From: a virus
Length of the DNA: 41,470 bases
Direction: 5' to 3' (one strand)
Virus record (IMG/VR): IMGVR_UViG_3300049491_001001
Location: 1-41,470 of that record
Shown: positions 17,502 to 24,986 of the stretch, in pieces
Layout: every line of letters starts with the position of its first letter
Numbering within the stretch: position 1 is the stretch's first letter
The notes under the pieces: model-generated
What the model was told of the DNA's origin: nothing
Seen by the model: the letters and a program-made list of their open reading frames with translations, nothing else
Databases searched by the model: none
Program-made: the position numbers and the translations under genes

Positions 17502-17687
17502 ATGTTGAAGGCGTTCACCACTGCCCGCAAGGCAACAGCCGGGCTGGTCGGGGTCATCGCTGCTGTCTCGGCCATGAACCTCCTGCCTTCCCCCTGGCAG
17601 GAGGTCACCGTGGCCCTGGTCGCCCTGGGGACCTACGTCGGCGTCTACCAGACCGAGAACAAGAAGACCCAGACTCCCGAGGAGTGA
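17502..17687 (+). CDS. holin
   Basis: A 61-residue protein with a short basic N-terminus (MLKAFTTARKATAG), a first hydrophobic helix (LVGVIAAVSAMNLL), a turn (PSPWQ), a second helix (VTVALVALGTYVGVY) and a charged tail (ENKKTQTPEE). Two helices with a charged C-terminus beside an endolysin make holin the best call. ATG 17502 lacks a good ribosome site; a 15-codon ORF at 17461-17508 ends just past it and could couple translation. Confidence 0.8.
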   Translation: MLKAFTTARKATAGLVGVIAAVSAMNLLPSPWQEVTVALVALGTYVGVYQTENKKTQTPEE

Positions 17688-17688
17688 A

Positions 17689-18342
17689 GTGCCTTTCAAT
17701 GACGCCGCGAAGAACGTCGCGCTCGACGGCCTGGACGAAACTGTTTCCGCTGGCATTGACTTCGTCGGCGTGTTCACTGTTGCTGATCCCGGTACCGGAA
17801 CGAACTTTTCCGGCACCGAGGCCACCGGCGGTTCTCCTGCTTACGCCCGCCAGGGCGTCACCTGGGGTGCAGCCGCATCCGGTCAGAAGTCGAACACCGG
17901 GGCCATCACCTTTGACGTACCGGCCGGGACCTATGGCTTCATCGGCTTCTTCAACGCCTCCACCGGCAACACCAACAACTATCTCGGTTACGCCCCGATC
18001 AACGGGACGGTGAAGGGCTTCTTCTCCGTCGACACCACGCTGACGAACGACCAGCTCTTTTCGGTGGCGCACGGCCTGGTGGATACCGACCGGGTTCAGT
18101 TGTTCAACGTCTTCGCCGAGTCGCTCCCGACCGGCCTGACCGAAGGTACGGTGTACTTCGTCGTCAGCTCGGCTGCGAACACCTTCAAGGTCTCCCTCAC
18201 CTCTGGCGGTGCGGCCGTCGACATCACGGCTGTCGGCGGCGGCGAGGGGTACTTCCAGAAGGTGATCCCCGAGGTGTTCGCCTCGCAGGGACAGATCACG
18301 ATCGCCGCTGGCCAGCTCATCCTCGACGCCACGGCGTTCTGA
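17689..18342 (+). CDS. minor tail/structural protein downstream of lysis genes
   Basis: A 217-residue protein. The start MPFNDAAKNVALDGLDETV and the beta-rich domain around GVFTVADPGTGTNFSGTEA to NTNNYLGYAPINGTVKGFFSV are typical of small phage structural (tail-associated) proteins that lie after the lysis genes in actinophages. The C-terminal third (FKVSLTSGGAAVDITAVGGG) is again beta-rich. Exact role unknown. GTG 17689 has a strong GAGGAG site formed by the end of the holin gene. Confidence 0.75.
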   Translation: MPFNDAAKNVALDGLDETVSAGIDFVGVFTVADPGTGTNFSGTEATGGSPAYARQGVTWGAAASGQKSNTGAITFDVPAGTYGFIGFFNASTGNTNNYLGYAPINGTVKGFFSVDTTLTNDQLFSVAHGLVDTDRVQLFNVFAESLPTGLTEGTVYFVVSSAANTFKVSLTSGGAAVDITAVGGGEGYFQKVIPEVFASQGQITIAAGQLILDATAF

Positions 18343-18358
18343 CCGTTAGGAAACGATC

Positions 18359-18655
18359 GTGGCTGTCGGGTTTCCGAAGGACAAGTCCAACATCGATTCG
18401 ATCGTGGGGAATCTTGCCGTCGATCTGAATCGTGCGTTCCGGCGGGCGACGCAGTTCAACACGGAGTTGGCGGCGTACAGCGACGGTCAGTTGACGGCGG
18501 CGGGGTACACGGCCGGTGAGATCACCTCCCTGCGGGCGTTCGCTGCGGACGTCACCCAGTTGGACGGGATCTATCGGGGTGTGTCGATCCTGGCGGCGGT
18601 GAAGGATTTCCGGACGTCGGCGCGGCCGATGTGGGGGATCCTCGGCGACTACTGA
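18359..18655 (+). CDS. small hypothetical protein of the tail-accessory cluster
   Basis: A 98-residue mostly helical protein (DSIVGNLAVDLNRAFRRATQFNTELAAYSDGQL ... GEITSLRAFAADVTQLDGIYRG). No catalytic motif. It is flanked by probable structural genes and starts at GTG 18359 with AGGAAA upstream. Small helical proteins here may be fibre chaperones or connectors; I cannot say which. Confidence 0.75.
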   Translation: MAVGFPKDKSNIDSIVGNLAVDLNRAFRRATQFNTELAAYSDGQLTAAGYTAGEITSLRAFAADVTQLDGIYRGVSILAAVKDFRTSARPMWGILGDY

Positions 18656-18668
18656 TCGGCGGGGGTAG

Positions 18669-19400
18669 ATGGCTGCTCCTACGTTCGTCGCGTCGTACGA
18701 CTCGGGGTGGGGTAACTCGACCAGCCCGAAGACGGTTGCGGTCACCACTCAGGCTCAGGATCGGGTCGTCGTCGTCGGCGGGTCGGAGGACTCTGCCGAT
18801 ACGTTGAACACGCCGACGGGCAACGGGATCACTTTCAGCCTGGCGCAGTCGATTGTGATCTCGAACTTCTGCACGGCGTACGCGTGGACGGGTACCGACG
18901 GCACGGGCGGGACGAACTGGACGGCGTCGGTGTCCCACAACGGCGGCGCAAGCAGGTGGTTCGGGTACACGGTGTTCGTGCTCCGGGCCTCGGATGGTTT
19001 CGGGGCGTCGGCGCAGGCGAACAATGCTTCGGGTGCGCCGTCGGTGAACCTGACGACGCAGCAGGCGAACTCGGCCGTGCTGTGCCTCAACACGGACTGG
19101 TCCGCGACGGACGGCGCGTCCCGGACGTGGCGGACCGTGAACGGGATCACCCCGACGGCCGGGAACGCGCTGGAACGCCTGTATTTCCGGGATTCGGTCC
19201 GGTACACGGCGTACAACGCGTACTGGTCGGATGCCGGTGCGGCGGGATCGAATGCGTACGGCCTGTCCGCTCCCGGCGCGCAGGCGTACGCGGTGATCGC
19301 TCTGGAAGTGAAGGGCACGGCGGGTGCCGCCACGGTGGGCCAGATGTTCCGGCGCGCGGCACATCGGGGTCTAGTCTTACGTGGAAGGCGTGCAGCATGA
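18669..19400 (+). CDS. probable tail/host-contact structural protein
   Basis: A 243-residue beta-rich protein (TFVASYDSGWGNSTSPKTVAV ... FTAYAWTG-like strands ... AQAYAVIALEVKG), with a basic tail (MFRRAAHRGLVLRGRRAA) after residue 222. The similar ending RYPHRGLVMR appears in the gene at 19858, suggesting a shared C-terminal attachment segment. The exact function is unknown. ATG 18669; its stop overlaps the next start. Confidence 0.72.
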   Translation: MAAPTFVASYDSGWGNSTSPKTVAVTTQAQDRVVVVGGSEDSADTLNTPTGNGITFSLAQSIVISNFCTAYAWTGTDGTGGTNWTASVSHNGGASRWFGYTVFVLRASDGFGASAQANNASGAPSVNLTTQQANSAVLCLNTDWSATDGASRTWRTVNGITPTAGNALERLYFRDSVRYTAYNAYWSDAGAAGSNAYGLSAPGAQAYAVIALEVKGTAGAATVGQMFRRAAHRGLVLRGRRAA

Positions 19401-19858
19401 GTAGATATGGCGCAGGTGCGTCACGGGCCGGGATCAACACGGCCGATTCGGTGTACTTCCAGCTCCGGCCGACGTCCGCGGCGCAGCGGTTGAAGGTGTT
19501 GGAGATCGTGGTGGGTATCGCGCTCGCCCCCTCGACCGCTCCGTCCCTGTATCTGACCCGGTCCAGTGCGGTCGGAACTTCCACGGCGACGTTGGCGGGG
19601 CAGCCGCTGGACGTGGCGGATGCTGCGGCGATCGGAACGCTGGACTCCACGTGGTCGGCGGCACCGACGATCACGGCGGCGAACAAAATGGGTGTCGGTG
19701 CGCTCGCGACGACAGCGGGTGGCGCGTGGGTGTGGTCCTTCCGGGACTGGCCGCTGGTGATGGCGGCGGACACCACGGACGGCCTCTGCGTGTGCAACGC
19801 GAACCTTTCCGGTGCGACCGCCGGTACGTTCACCTGTTCGATGTTGTGGCAGGAGTGA
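19397..19858 (+). CDS. probable tail-accessory structural protein
   Basis: A 153-residue protein (MSRYGAGASRAGINTADS; then LKVLEIVVGIALAPSTAPSLYLTRSSAVG) with beta-sandwich-like alternation and a final CNANLSGATAGTFTCSMLWQE. It resembles phage capsid- or tail-decorating proteins of the 'LEIGV ... APSLGLVR' type in outline only. ATG 19397 overlaps the upstream stop, with GGAAGG eight bases before it. Confidence 0.72.
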   Translation: MSRYGAGASRAGINTADSVYFQLRPTSAAQRLKVLEIVVGIALAPSTAPSLYLTRSSAVGTSTATLAGQPLDVADAAAIGTLDSTWSAAPTITAANKMGVGALATTAGGAWVWSFRDWPLVMAADTTDGLCVCNANLSGATAGTFTCSMLWQE

Positions 19859-20061
19859 TGCCCTATCGGGTCGTCCCGACGACGGGCGGCCGACTTGCGG
19901 GCATCACCGGGTATCGGGTGTGGCCCAGGTATCGCCTCGATCCGACGGGCGTGCCGGTGGCCTCTCGCGCGGTCCTGCCGCCGGAGGAGGAAGTCGCCCC
20001 TCCGGTGGAGATGGGTCTGGTGTTCGCGAGGTATCCGCACCGGGGTCTGGTCATGCGATGA
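19858..20061 (+). CDS. small hypothetical protein with RGLVMR end
   Basis: A 67-residue basic protein (MPYRVVPTTGGRLAGITGYR ... EVAPPVEMGLVFARYPHRGLVMR). Its start shares one base with the previous stop and is preceded by AGGAG. The last ten residues echo the C-terminus of the 18669 protein (HRGLVLRGRR). No known domain. Probably a linker or accessory structural piece. Confidence 0.68.
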   Translation: MPYRVVPTTGGRLAGITGYRVWPRYRLDPTGVPVASRAVLPPEEEVAPPVEMGLVFARYPHRGLVMR

Positions 20062-20073
20062 GAGGAGCAGGGA

Positions 20074-20550
20074 ATGCCTGACGGCAGGATCTACACAGTT
20101 TCGTTCACGGCGATCGCCATCACGGCGGCGGTTGACATCTTCGAGTTGACACCCGCAGATGACAAGCCGATCGAGGTGATCGGCCTGTTCTGGGGTCAGA
20201 GCAGCGACGTCGGTGATGCTGCGTCGGAGTCGCTGCCGTACCGGGTGATCCGGGGGCACACGACGTCCGGGTCGGGTGGTGCTGCGACGACTCCTCGGCC
20301 GATGAACCGGTCCGACGTCGCGGCGGGATTCGCCTGCGAGACGAACAACACGACCGCTGCGACGGCGGGCACCACGGTCGACCTGCACGCGGATGCGATC
20401 AATATTGCGGTGGGGGAGAAGTTGTGGCTCCCGGAGGGTTGCGGGTGGGGTGTGTCGCAGGGAGATACGACTCTCGTGGTCCGGCTCGGCGCGGCCCCGG
20501 CTGACTCATTGACGACGTCGGGGACGCTGTACGTCCTAGAGCGGGGATAG
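20074..20550 (+). CDS. hypothetical tail-accessory protein
   Basis: A 158-residue beta-rich protein (GRIYTVSFTAIAITAAVDIFELTP ... PIEVIGLFWGQSSDVGD ... GTTVDLHADAINIAVGEKLWLPEG). The pattern resembles small phage surface proteins; no enzyme motif is present. ATG 20074 is preceded by GAGGAGCAGGG. Part of the compact run of genes from 17689 to 21926. Confidence 0.75.
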   Translation: MPDGRIYTVSFTAIAITAAVDIFELTPADDKPIEVIGLFWGQSSDVGDAASESLPYRVIRGHTTSGSGGAATTPRPMNRSDVAAGFACETNNTTAATAGTTVDLHADAINIAVGEKLWLPEGCGWGVSQGDTTLVVRLGAAPADSLTTSGTLYVLERG

Positions 20551-20553
20551 CTG

Positions 20554-21606
20554 ATGGCCTGGCCCCGTCGGGGGCTCGGGCGGCGCCGGGTCGTCCAGCG
20601 GCGCCGTTGGGTGCCCGGCGTATCGACCGACTCCCGGGCAATCTCGGCCCGCAGCGATCTCGGCCTGGGCAGCTCGGCCGTGGCGGTCAAGCGCTCCGTC
20701 ACCTCGGCCAGCGCCCCCACCGGGCTGGGCGGCTCGGTGGGGGCCAAGAAGGTCGGGGTCACGACCGCTCGGGGCAACGCCGGGCTGACCACGGTGGCCA
20801 CCGTCCTCAAGCGTGCCGTCGTCGCAGGCCAGGCGCCCCTGGGCCTGGCGGGCAACGCCATCACGACGGTGGTCGACTCCCGGGCCGTCTCGGCCCTGGC
20901 CACCCTCGGCCTGGCGGGGCTGGGCACGGTGAAGAAGGTCGGGGCGGGGGCTGGCCGAGGCGCGGTCGGCCTGGCGGGCCTGGGCACGGTGGCCAAGCGC
21001 TCTACCATCTCGGCCAGCGCCCCCGCCGGGCTGGCGTCCCGGGCCGGATCCGTCAAGGTCACCCCGGCAACTGCCAGAGGCAATGCCGGACTGAGTAGCT
21101 CGGTCGGTGCCCGCAAGGTGGCACCTGCCGGAGGCCTCGGCACGCTGGGGCTGGGTGGCCACCTGGTCAGGGGCGCCGGCAGGGCGGTCCAGGCGACGCT
21201 CTCGCTGGGGCTGAGCGGCTGGGCGGGTGCCCGCAAGGTCTCCGTCCCACAGGCCGTCGGTAGCCTCGCAGTGACCTCCCGGGCGACCTCCCGGAAGGCC
21301 AGCCCGGTGTCCGGGACCAGCTCGGCGGGCCTGGGCGGCTCGGCGACCGCTCGGAAGATCAGCCCGGTCAGCGCCGTGGGCCGGGGGGCGGTGGCCGGGA
21401 TCGCCTCGGCCGGGAAACGGATCGGCGTCGGCGCCCGGTCGTTCCTCGGCCTGTCCTCCCGGGCCAACCCAGGGTTGCAGCCCGGGGCCGACCCGGAGGT
21501 CATCACGGGGCCGTTCCGTCTTCGCTGGCTGCTCGGTCGCTTCGGCACCCGGACCCAGACCATCGGCCTGTCCAGGGCCCCGGAAGAGGATGATGTGACG
21601 CTGTGA
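20554..21606 (+). CDS. repeat protein with ~13 basic Gly-Leu repeats
   Basis: A 350-residue, very basic protein. After an arginine-rich start (RRGLGRRRVVQRRRW), residues ~28-320 consist of about 13 degenerate units of 17-22 residues, each with one or two Lys/Arg, a short strand, an Ala/Gly/Ser stretch and a Gly-Leu pair: for example KVGVTTARGNAGLTTVATVL and KASPVSGTSSAGLGGSATAR. Residues ~320-350 are a different tail (FRLRWLLGRFGTRTQ). I do not recognise the family. A fibrous or beta-solenoid surface protein is the best guess from repetition and context; nucleic-acid or polyanion binding is possible from charge. Confidence 0.75.
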   Translation: MAWPRRGLGRRRVVQRRRWVPGVSTDSRAISARSDLGLGSSAVAVKRSVTSASAPTGLGGSVGAKKVGVTTARGNAGLTTVATVLKRAVVAGQAPLGLAGNAITTVVDSRAVSALATLGLAGLGTVKKVGAGAGRGAVGLAGLGTVAKRSTISASAPAGLASRAGSVKVTPATARGNAGLSSSVGARKVAPAGGLGTLGLGGHLVRGAGRAVQATLSLGLSGWAGARKVSVPQAVGSLAVTSRATSRKASPVSGTSSAGLGGSATARKISPVSAVGRGAVAGIASAGKRIGVGARSFLGLSSRANPGLQPGADPEVITGPFRLRWLLGRFGTRTQTIGLSRAPEEDDVTL

Positions 21607-21926
21607 CCAGTCGGTACTACGAGATGACCCTGCCCGCCGCAACCTCGGAGAAGATCGAGGTGCCACTGCTGGCCTATGACCTCGATCCCTCCGGGCTGAC
21701 CTGGCAGGGAGCGGTTTCGCTCACGGCGAACACCTGGCCCGGTCCGGCACCGGCCTCGTTCAGCGCTGCCACGGCCGTCAACCGAGGAACGAGCGCTGAC
21801 CCGGACTGGCGCGTCCAGATCCAGGTGGATTCGCTATTGGCCGGGACCTATGGCGTTTGGCTTAAGGTCAATGGCGGGGTCGGTGGCTCGCCGGTCCGGT
21901 ACGCCGGTCGGCTCATCCTCGTCTGA
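21603..21926 (+). CDS. hypothetical beta-rich protein, last rightward structural-block gene
   Basis: A 107-residue protein (MTSRYYEMTLPAATSEKIEVPLLAYDLDPSG ... DWRVQIQVDSLLAGTYGVWLKV ... YAGRLILV), an immunoglobulin-like strand pattern. It resembles small accessory proteins that modify phage tails. GTG 21603 overlaps the preceding stop. Its last 93 bases overlap head-on with the leftward gene at 21834-22100, and I see no strong terminator between the two transcription units. Confidence 0.75.
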   Translation: MTSRYYEMTLPAATSEKIEVPLLAYDLDPSGLTWQGAVSLTANTWPGPAPASFSAATAVNRGTSADPDWRVQIQVDSLLAGTYGVWLKVNGGVGGSPVRYAGRLILV

Positions 21927-22100
21927 GTCGGGTCCGCAGTCCGGACAGAAGTGGCTCCTGTCCATGATGAGCCAGTCAGCGTCCTCGGCCAGTTTCAGGC
22001 CATTGTCAGCAACGACCCAGGTCGACACGTCGCCGTACTCGTAGATTCGTCCGCAGCCGTCACAGACGATCTGGTAGCAGGTCTCAGGAAAGAGCGTCAT
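21834..22100 (-). CDS. zinc-ribbon small protein (paralogue of 22434-22697)
   Basis: An 88-residue acidic protein with two Cys pairs: CDGCG near residue 13 and CPDCG near 52, a treble-clef or zinc-ribbon arrangement. Between them is WVVADNGLKLAEDADWLIMDRSHF, matching the spacing in the 22434-22697 protein (ICDECG ... HFCPSC), so the two are likely duplicates. The C-terminal third is disordered and overlaps the rightward gene. ATG 22100 overlaps the upstream stop (ATGA). Confidence 0.68.
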   Translation of the reverse strand: MTLFPETCYQIVCDGCGRIYEYGDVSTWVVADNGLKLAEDADWLIMDRSHFCPDCGPDSDEDEPTGVPDRRATDPAIDLKPNAIGPGQ

Positions 22101-22336
22101 CGGATTCCCTTCCAGTCATAGACGAGGCGGCCAGCATCATCCCGGAAGTGCACGTACTCTTCATCCAGGCGTGGTCGGTACACGCCGACCCGGAGCGGAG
22201 CCATGTCGTCCGGGTCGGCATTCAGGAACACGTCGGGCTCGATGGGAATATGCCACTCCTCAGGAACCACTCCCCTGTCGATGGGGAATTGATGACCATC
22301 CTGCGGACCGCCGATCAGAAGCAGGACTTCCCTCAC
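22097..22336 (-). CDS. small hypothetical protein with GGPQDG motif
   Basis: A 79-residue protein beginning (V/M)REVLLLIGGPQDGHQFPIDRG and ending RPRLDEEYVHFRDDAGRLVYDWKGIR. The LIGGPQDG opening is common in small actinobacterial and actinophage proteins of unknown function. I start it at GTG 22336, which overlaps the stop of the small membrane gene (GTGA); a longer reading from GTG 22363 would overlap that gene by 31 bases. Confidence 0.72.
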   Translation of the reverse strand: MREVLLLIGGPQDGHQFPIDRGVVPEEWHIPIEPDVFLNADPDDMAPLRVGVYRPRLDEEYVHFRDDAGRLVYDWKGIR

Positions 22337-22440
22337 CAGTTCACCCAGATCACGAAGGCCCACAGGGCGACGAGAATCATGAGTGGAACGAGCGCGAGCG
22401 CCAGCACGGCGATGCTACCGACGATCTTCAGTACTAGCAC
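22333..22440 (-). CDS. 35-residue single-helix membrane peptide
   Basis: GTG 22440 opens a frame encoding (V/M)LVLKIVGSIAVLALALVP and then LMILVALWAFVIWVNW, nearly all hydrophobic and long enough for one membrane span. Support is architectural: a GAGGG ribosome site just upstream, a 7-base overlap with the gene before and a GTGA overlap with the gene after. Role unknown. Confidence 0.68.
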   Translation of the reverse strand: MLVLKIVGSIAVLALALVPLMILVALWAFVIWVNW

Positions 22441-22697
22441 GATCCCTCTTCCTCTTCCTTGCATTCGCACGCAGCACCCGGCTCGCCCTTGAACTCTCCG
22501 CACTCGGAGCACGACTTCGCCAGGTGACAGGACGGGCAGAAATGCCGCCCGTCATCGATGCGCCAGTCCCAGCCTTCGGCAGCGTCTATCGCTGACGATT
22601 CGTCACTCCACGCCGAGTAGTCAGAGTCGTCGTCGGCCTGGGAATGTCCGCACTCGTCGCAGATCAGCCAGTAGTACGGCGCGGACTTGATGGCCAT
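22434..22697 (-). CDS. multi-cysteine zinc-binding protein
   Basis: An 87-residue acidic protein with ICDECG (~12), HFCPSC (~53), SCSECG (~62) and a final CECKEEEEGSC, which can hold two zinc ions. The centre (DYSAWSDESSAIDAAEGWDWRIDDG) parallels the 21834-22100 protein. Such proteins may bind nucleic acid or protein partners. ATG 22697 has a long purine-rich site (AGGAAGGGAAGAGG). Confidence 0.78.
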   Translation of the reverse strand: MAIKSAPYYWLICDECGHSQADDDSDYSAWSDESSAIDAAEGWDWRIDDGRHFCPSCHLAKSCSECGEFKGEPGAACECKEEEEGSC

Positions 22698-22719
22698 GCC
22701 TCTTCCCTTCCTTTAAGAA

Positions 22720-22759
22720 CCGGCCCGGCAATGCGCTTCCCCACGCACTGCCGGACCGG
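22720..22759 (-). terminator. hairpin with short U-run between small leftward genes
   Basis: CCGGCCCGGCAATGCG (22720-22735) pairs with 22744-22759 at 14 of 16 positions around an 8-base loop. On the leftward transcript the stem is followed by GGTTCTTAAAGG, a modest U-run, ahead of the 22697 gene. It may partly end transcription of the upstream small-gene cluster. Confidence 0.55.
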
Positions 22760-22762
22760 TCG

Positions 22763-22837
22763 TTACCATCCCCATGCCAGCAACAGCGCAATCACGACCA
22801 CCACGACGGCAAATATGGCCCCCGCTTCCATTCCCAT
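22763..22837 (-). CDS. 24-residue membrane peptide
   Basis: ATG 22837 encodes MGMEAGAIFAVVVVVIALLL and then AWGW, ending TAA. It is a single hydrophobic span. It begins one base after the stop of the 33-residue membrane gene. Too small to judge by homology; compact packing supports it. Confidence 0.5.
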   Translation of the reverse strand: MGMEAGAIFAVVVVVIALLLAWGW

Positions 22838-22838
22838 C

Positions 22839-22940
22839 TCAGCTCACCAGGCCGATCAGAACCGCGATCGTAGCGATGATGCCGAGCAGCATCATGGCGG
22901 CCTTCCCGCCGCATCCAGGGACCTCTCGGGGCGCGCCCAT
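22839..22940 (-). CDS. 33-residue membrane peptide
   Basis: ATG 22940 encodes MGAPREVPGCGGKAAMMLLG then IIATIAVLIGLVS: a polar start with one Cys and a hydrophobic span. Its start shares one base with the stop of the 64-residue coiled-coil gene (TGATG). A shorter version could start at the internal ATG pair. Function unknown. Confidence 0.55.
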   Translation of the reverse strand: MGAPREVPGCGGKAAMMLLGIIATIAVLIGLVS

Positions 22941-23134
22941 CACTGCCCCGCCATCTGCAGAGCAGCGGCCATGCTCTGCTGCTCGGAAACCTGGGTGCGA
23001 AGCTGCTTGATCGTCGCGCTCTGCTCCGCGCTTTCCTGCATGAGCTGGGCGATGATCGAGCCGTACTTGGAGTGCAGCGCGTCAAGCAACGAGTCGACGC
23101 TGATGCTCACCGGGCCGAGAGTGTCCTTCTCCAT
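22940..23134 (-). CDS. small coiled-coil protein
   Basis: A 64-residue protein; residues ~12-60 form one amphipathic, Gln-rich helix (LLDALHSKYGSIIAQLMQ; SATIKQLRTQVSEQQSMAAA). It starts at ATG 23134, two bases after the glycosyltransferase stop. It could be an oligomerising partner for the membrane peptides that follow. No known family. Confidence 0.7.
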   Translation of the reverse strand: MEKDTLGPVSISVDSLLDALHSKYGSIIAQLMQESAEQSATIKQLRTQVSEQQSMAAALQMAGQ

Positions 23135-23136
23135 GC

Positions 23137-23988
23137 TCAGAGCCTTTCCGCTAGTGCTCGGTACCGATCGAGCACATTGCTCGGCCGAATGATCCCCTGC
23201 TGGGGGAAGAACGTGTAGTGGCTTACCAGCGCGTTGCCGACCAGCGTATTCGGCTGTCCGATCCGGCGCGGGTGATGCACGGTGTGCCAGGACTCCTCCT
23301 CGTGCGGCACCAGCACGCCGGGCTCGTGCAGTCCGGCGTAGGTGCTGCCGAGGCAGGCGAAGGTCGAGACACTGAACTGAAGGCCGAGGGGGAGCTGGTA
23401 GTCCTGGTAGAGGAAGACGTCCGCCTGGTCTCCCTTCTCGATCTTGTCGAGTAACATCCCGTGCATCTTGATGCCGAAGTTGCCATCGGCCCAGCCGATC
23501 GGGTCCATGCAATACATGTTGACTCGACCCCAGTCCAACGGCACGATCCCGGCCTGCTGAAGGAAGTAGGTCACGATGGCGTTGTTCCACATCACCGGGA
23601 AAGAGCAGACCGCCTCCGGCGTTTCGAGCTTGTGTCTGACCAGGCGACTGATCGCCAGGTCATCCACATACACGATGTCGTCGTCGAACCTGACGTAGAC
23701 CGCGTTCGGGTCGGTCATGTACCGGTAGAAGAATCCGGTGTTGCGCTGCTTCGGCGTCAGGCGAGGGCAGCCCGCCGGTCGGGGAAGAGCCGTGATCCAG
23801 TCGTACTCCTTCGCCAGCGTCAAGGCATAGGCAAGATCTTCGATCTGATCCGGATCGGTGTTCAGGCAGAGTAGCCATTCGTCGACAACGCCGCGCGCAT
23901 GATCCCTTTTCAGATACTCGAACAGGATCGAGGCGGTCTCGCGCCGACCCCACGGCGTGAATGCCATGACCTTGTGGTCCTCGATCAC
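23137..23988 (-). CDS. GT-A-type glycosyltransferase
   Basis: A 283-residue protein. VYVRFDDDIVYVDDLAISRL (residues ~98-115) carries the acidic DxD-type metal site of GT-A enzymes; WLLCLNTD near 39 and a late HTVHHPRRIG fit the nucleotide-sugar and acceptor regions. With the GT-B enzyme and the epimerase just upstream it forms a sugar-transfer cassette that could decorate phage or host surfaces. GTG 23988 overlaps the GT-B gene stop. Confidence 0.78.
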   Translation of the reverse strand: MIEDHKVMAFTPWGRRETASILFEYLKRDHARGVVDEWLLCLNTDPDQIEDLAYALTLAKEYDWITALPRPAGCPRLTPKQRNTGFFYRYMTDPNAVYVRFDDDIVYVDDLAISRLVRHKLETPEAVCSFPVMWNNAIVTYFLQQAGIVPLDWGRVNMYCMDPIGWADGNFGIKMHGMLLDKIEKGDQADVFLYQDYQLPLGLQFSVSTFACLGSTYAGLHEPGVLVPHEEESWHTVHHPRRIGQPNTLVGNALVSHYTFFPQQGIIRPSNVLDRYRALAERL

Positions 23989-24986
23989 GAGAAAAGCACC
24001 CTCTCCCAGTCCAGGCCGAACTTCTGCATGATATTGCGCGACGCCCTGCCCCGCGCTGCGTCACCATACATCCTGCGCTTCTCGGGGTATTCGAGCAGCG
24101 ACCGGAGATGGCGGGTCCACTGATGCTCCTGATGAACCAGGAGCATTGCGCCGAGCTGACCGGAGTTCCATTCCAGGTATGGATAGGTAGCCGATGCGAT
24201 CAGCGGCGTGCCGTGCATCCCGGCTTCAAGGGCCTTCGTCGGGAACTTCGCGTTGTTGAACGGGTTGGATGAGTACGGAGCCAACTGGATGTCGAACGTC
24301 CCGACGTGGGCGATGTACTCATCGAAATCGCCGATCCACTCCCGGGCCATGACCCGCTCGGGATTGACGTTCTTCAGCATCGACATGACGCGGTCCTTGC
24401 CCATGCCGATGACCTTCAGGCGGACCTTCGAGCCGTAAGTGATCAAGGCCATGGAGATGGCGCGTGCTGCGAGCTGGAAGTCCGGGGCGGTCTGGCCCGA
24501 ACCTGCCCAGCCGATGGTCACGGTCTCGGGGTCATAGTCCCGGACGCGCTGAAGCAGTCCGGCATGAAGGCCGTTCGGGATCACCTCGGTCGCGGTCGAG
24601 TATGGGCTCCAGAGCTTCTCGCTGGCCAGCGTCGTCACATCGGCCAGGCTCAGAGCGCGGGCAAGCCTGGCCTGAGCAGCCTTGTCCCACGCCTGGAAGG
24701 CGCTGGTGTTCTCCGGCTGGACATGGAAGTAGTCATCGTCCAGGTCCAGCACCAGCCGGGGGCGCTGGCCGATGGGAAGCTCGGCCAGCCGCCCCCACAG
24801 GTCTAGGGCGCCGGGCCTGCTGAGCCGGGAGGCCACGATGGCGTCGTACGTCATGGCGGTGTCGAAGTTCAGGCTCATGGATTCCAGGCAGGTATGCCCG
24901 AGCCAGGTCAAGGCCTGGCTCGGCAGGGTCGCCCGATAGTGCGAACTGCCGTCCTGCGATGCCGTCCAGAAGAAGACGCGGCTCAC
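23985..24986 (-). CDS. GT-B-type glycosyltransferase
   Basis: A 333-residue protein. The N-terminal half (VFFWTASQDGSSHYRATLPS; LVLDLDDDYFH) and the C-terminal half (VTIGWAGSGQTAPDF; LAPYSSNPFNNAKFPTKALE; GTPLIAS) match the two Rossmann domains of GT4-like retaining glycosyltransferases; the KFPTKALEAG segment is the donor-binding region. Start GTG 24986 overlaps the previous stop (GTGA); in-frame codons upstream lie in the neighbour's frame and look non-coding. Confidence 0.85.
   Translation of the reverse strand: MSRVFFWTASQDGSSHYRATLPSQALTWLGHTCLESMSLNFDTAMTYDAIVASRLSRPGALDLWGRLAELPIGQRPRLVLDLDDDYFHVQPENTSAFQAWDKAAQARLARALSLADVTTLASEKLWSPYSTATEVIPNGLHAGLLQRVRDYDPETVTIGWAGSGQTAPDFQLAARAISMALITYGSKVRLKVIGMGKDRVMSMLKNVNPERVMAREWIGDFDEYIAHVGTFDIQLAPYSSNPFNNAKFPTKALEAGMHGTPLIASATYPYLEWNSGQLGAMLLVHQEHQWTRHLRSLLEYPEKRRMYGDAARGRASRNIMQKFGLDWERVLFS

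Noticed and set aside
21929-21948. GTCCG/CGGAC stem as a terminator of the structural block
   Set aside because: Only five pairs, inside the coding part of the leftward gene, with no T-run.
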